Shown piece by piece: positions 7,473 through 8,335 of a DNA stretch of 8,335 nt. Position numbers and translations under genes: made by a program. Where the stretch lies: positions 15,019 through 23,353 of the forward strand of contig PMCC01000124.1 of NCBI GenBank assembly GCA_003155275.1. Direction: 5' to 3'. The notes beneath the pieces are model-generated. The model had not been told where the DNA came from. It saw only the letters and a list, made by a program, of their open reading frames with translations, and did no database searches. Numbering within the stretch: position 1 is the first letter of the stretch; the number at the start of each line of letters is the position of its first letter. The stretch is from Actinomycetota bacterium. Its GTDB lineage: Bacteria; Actinomycetota; Humimicrobiia; Humimicrobiales; Humimicrobiaceae.

Positions 7473-7482
7473 ACAGCATTGT

Positions 7483-7560
7483 CAAATTTCAGTCACTATT
7501 TGTGCCTATCAATATGCGCAAGTTTTGATGCGGCTGACTGGAAATAATTGTACTCTTTTT
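7483..7560 (+). terminator. Hairpin plus T-run after recA (structured element, copy 1)
   Basis: CAGTCA (7490-7495) pairs with TGACTG (7535-7540), extended outward by U-G and two U-A pairs, and possibly by CAA/TTG (7483-7485 with 7548-7550). Inside is a small hairpin TGTGC/GCGCA (7501-7505 with 7516-7520, one G-U) with a 10-nt loop. TTTTT follows at 7556-7560. It sits 10 bases after the recA stop and fits an intrinsic terminator, though the stem is bulged and the loop large. It is one of two related copies. Confidence 0.5.
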
Positions 7561-7570
7561 AAATGATGTT
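7501..7570 (+). repeat. Direct repeat, copy 1 (partner at 8091-8160)
   Basis: Aligned without gaps to the segment exactly 590 bases downstream, 50 of 70 positions agree by hand count. A run of 17 is identical, TGTACTCTTTTTAAATG (7549-7565). Identity fades after 7570, just where the downstream promoter begins. Confidence 0.8.
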
Positions 7571-7597
7571 TGATATTGTAATTATTTCTTCTATAAT
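7570..7597 (+). promoter_or_regulatory. Sigma-70-type promoter for the membrane protein gene
   Basis: TTGATA (7570-7575, 5 of 6 to consensus) and TATAAT (7592-7597, 6 of 6) are 16 bases apart, the best housekeeping promoter in the window. The predicted transcript starts near 7604, leaving a leader of about 44 bases before ATG 7648. It begins right after structured repeat copy 1, so the membrane gene appears to be its own transcription unit, insulated from recA. Confidence 0.7.
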
Positions 7598-7647
7598 TAA
7601 TTAGTACTAAGCTTAAATGAAAAAATTTTACATATTTATAAAATTAT

Positions 7648-8058
7648 ATGTCAAATTTATCGCCTGACGAAATCGATAAAGTAAAAAAGTATCTGACAGG
7701 GATTATAATTTGGTCCTGGATTGCTATAGCAGTGGTATCAGTAGTATTGATATTGTCAGCGTTGTCACTTTCAACGAATCTAAAGAACATGAGTATTCTC
7801 CCGCCAAGCGATGATGTGATTTATCTGCCTTTTATAATACCTTTTTCCATTATTGGAATCATATTTGGGTTTGTATCTGCAACATTATATGCAATTGCGA
7901 TTGTCGGAATAAATAAGAGAAAGAGATTTTCAGTAAAACTTATTCAAACATTACTGATTTTTACAATACTTTCAATTCCGATAGGGACTATTATTGGAGC
8001 ACTGCTCTTAAGACGGATAAATAATCCTTTGGTAAGGGATTATTTTAATGATCAATGA
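7648..8058 (+). CDS. Small three-segment membrane protein, function unknown
   Basis: I do not recognise a named family. The 136-residue product has a short charged N-terminus (SPDEIDKVKKY), then three hydrophobic stretches likely to span the membrane, about 18-40, 59-89 (possibly a longer or kinked helix) and 96-121. A basic loop NKRKR near 90 and RR near 122 suggest positive-inside anchoring. The ending LLRRINNPLVRDYFNDQ resembles the end seen in many small bacterial integral membrane proteins, where the last helix is followed by a short 'NP-V-YF' segment. There is no signal peptide cleavage motif and no catalytic motif. ATG 7648 has no visible Shine-Dalgarno. An overlapping 16-codon frame starts at ATG 7617 and ends at 7667, which could couple translation but may be chance. 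The gene has its own promoter and lies between the two structured repeats. Confidence 0.75.
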   Translation: MSNLSPDEIDKVKKYLTGIIIWSWIAIAVVSVVLILSALSLSTNLKNMSILPPSDDVIYLPFIIPFSIIGIIFGFVSATLYAIAIVGINKRKRFSVKLIQTLLIFTILSIPIGTIIGALLLRRINNPLVRDYFNDQ

Positions 8059-8150
8059 CATTATCTTCCTGATAGCATATTTTTGGATATTGTGCTCATC
8101 AGTACTAGCACATTTTGGAGTAGCTATCAGGAAAATAGTGTACTCTTTTT
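8058..8150 (+). terminator. Long hairpin plus T-run after the membrane gene (structured element, copy 2)
   Basis: Bases 8058-8076 pair with 8123-8141: 17 Watson-Crick pairs, one G-U and one mismatch, with the core TTCCTGATAGC/GCTATCAGGAA perfect over 11 bp. The arm starts on the last base of the membrane gene's stop codon. The enclosed 46 bases hold a second perfect hairpin, TGTGCT/AGCACA (8091-8096 with 8107-8112). TTTTT follows the outer stem 4 bases later (8146-8150). This fits an intrinsic terminator, but the large structured interior is more elaborate than termination requires. Confidence 0.6.
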
Positions 8151-8160
8151 AAATGCTGGT
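8091..8160 (+). repeat. Direct repeat, copy 2 (partner at 7501-7570)
   Basis: This segment matches copy 1 at 50 of 70 positions at a constant offset of 590. Shared parts are the inner hairpin, its loop core ATCARTAY, and the 17-base tail ending in TTTTTAAATG. After 8160 no similarity is seen and no promoter as good as the one following copy 1 is present. Confidence 0.8.
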
Positions 8161-8257
8161 TTTACCTAATAATATCTCTATTTTTAGTAATAAACAGGAA
8201 GAATAAGTGTTCTTTTGTAGATTTGTTGTTTTATCAATCAGTACTTTATCTTTACTG

Positions 8258-8335
8258 TTATAAAAAGTCTTTTTCTTCTGTAATTATACTTATAAACTTA
8301 TCAACAAGCACTGGGTCAAACTGGCTGCCGGCACA
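8258..8335 (-). CDS. C-terminal end of a probable HD-GYP domain protein (cut by window)
   Basis: Read on the minus strand from 8335, the frame gives 25 residues and a TAA at 8260-8258. It contains AGSQFDPVLVDKFI near its start, and this GSQFDP-L-V--F pattern is typical of the C-terminal end of HD-GYP cyclic-di-GMP phosphodiesterase domains and related response regulators. None of the HD or GYP catalytic motifs lies inside the window, so activity cannot be judged. The gene converges on the membrane protein gene across about 200 bases. Codon use is AT-rich like the neighbours. The call rests on one short motif. Confidence 0.7.
   Translation of the reverse strand, partial: CAGSQFDPVLVDKFISIITEEKDFL

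Noticed and set aside
8058..8141. Integron attC site (gene followed by a long imperfect hairpin, repeated after the previous gene)
   Set aside because: The layout is reminiscent of a gene cassette, but the hairpin ends lack the GTTRRRY and RYYYAAC core sites, and no integrase is in the window.
8239..8257. CAGTA/TACTG hairpin as terminator of the minus-strand gene
   Set aside because: Only five base pairs, and no strong T-run in the minus-strand direction.

Overview
This window is a bacterial chromosomal housekeeping segment, moderately AT-rich (about 40% G+C by eye, not calculated). Five core genes run on the + strand: the end of an RNase J gene (rnj), a full ftsK/spoIIIE-type DNA translocase, cinA, thpR (RNA 2',3'-cyclic phosphodiesterase) and recA. 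A small unrecognised membrane protein follows. The last 78 bases, on the minus strand, encode what looks like the C-terminus of an HD-GYP-type phosphodiesterase that is cut by the window edge. The order rnj-ftsK-cinA-thpR-recA resembles the conserved cluster of Actinomycetota, Bacillota and related Terrabacteria, and the RecA core reads like those lineages. I infer an uncultured, fairly AT-rich member of that broad group; phylum cannot be fixed from this window. pgsA, often found between ftsK and cinA, is missing there, and no recX follows recA.

Layout. 1-1194: rnj, lacking about 160 N-terminal residues. 1195-1427: AT-rich spacer with small palindromes. 1428-3902: ftsK. 3903-4122: spacer that is visibly more GC-rich and full of complementary segments. 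4123-5445: cinA with a GTG start. 5446-5626: spacer with a degenerate 32-bp tandem repeat in exact register. 5627-6223: thpR with a GTG start. 6224-6329: spacer with the recA -10 box and ribosome binding site. 6330-7472: recA. 7473-7647: spacer with a structured repeat (copy 1) and then a near-consensus sigma-70-type promoter. 7648-8058: three-segment membrane protein. 8058-8160: copy 2 of the structured repeat. 8258-8335: HD-GYP tail, convergent with everything else.

How the genes fit together. RecA (recombination), FtsK (chromosome segregation), RNase J and ThpR (RNA processing and repair) and CinA (pyridine nucleotide salvage, historically linked to competence) form a genome and RNA maintenance cluster. 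The generous spacers and separate promoter-like signals suggest several transcription units rather than one tight operon.

The most interesting observation is a pair of about 70-100 bp elements, one just after recA and one just after the membrane gene, exactly 590 bp apart. Over 70 ungapped bases they are about 71% identical by hand count. Each can fold into an outer stem plus an inner hairpin whose 10-nt loop contains ATCARTAY, and each is followed by the same 17-base tail with a T-run. The outer stems differ in sequence but keep their pairing. This looks like a duplicated structured RNA or terminator element that brackets a promoter-plus-membrane-gene cassette.
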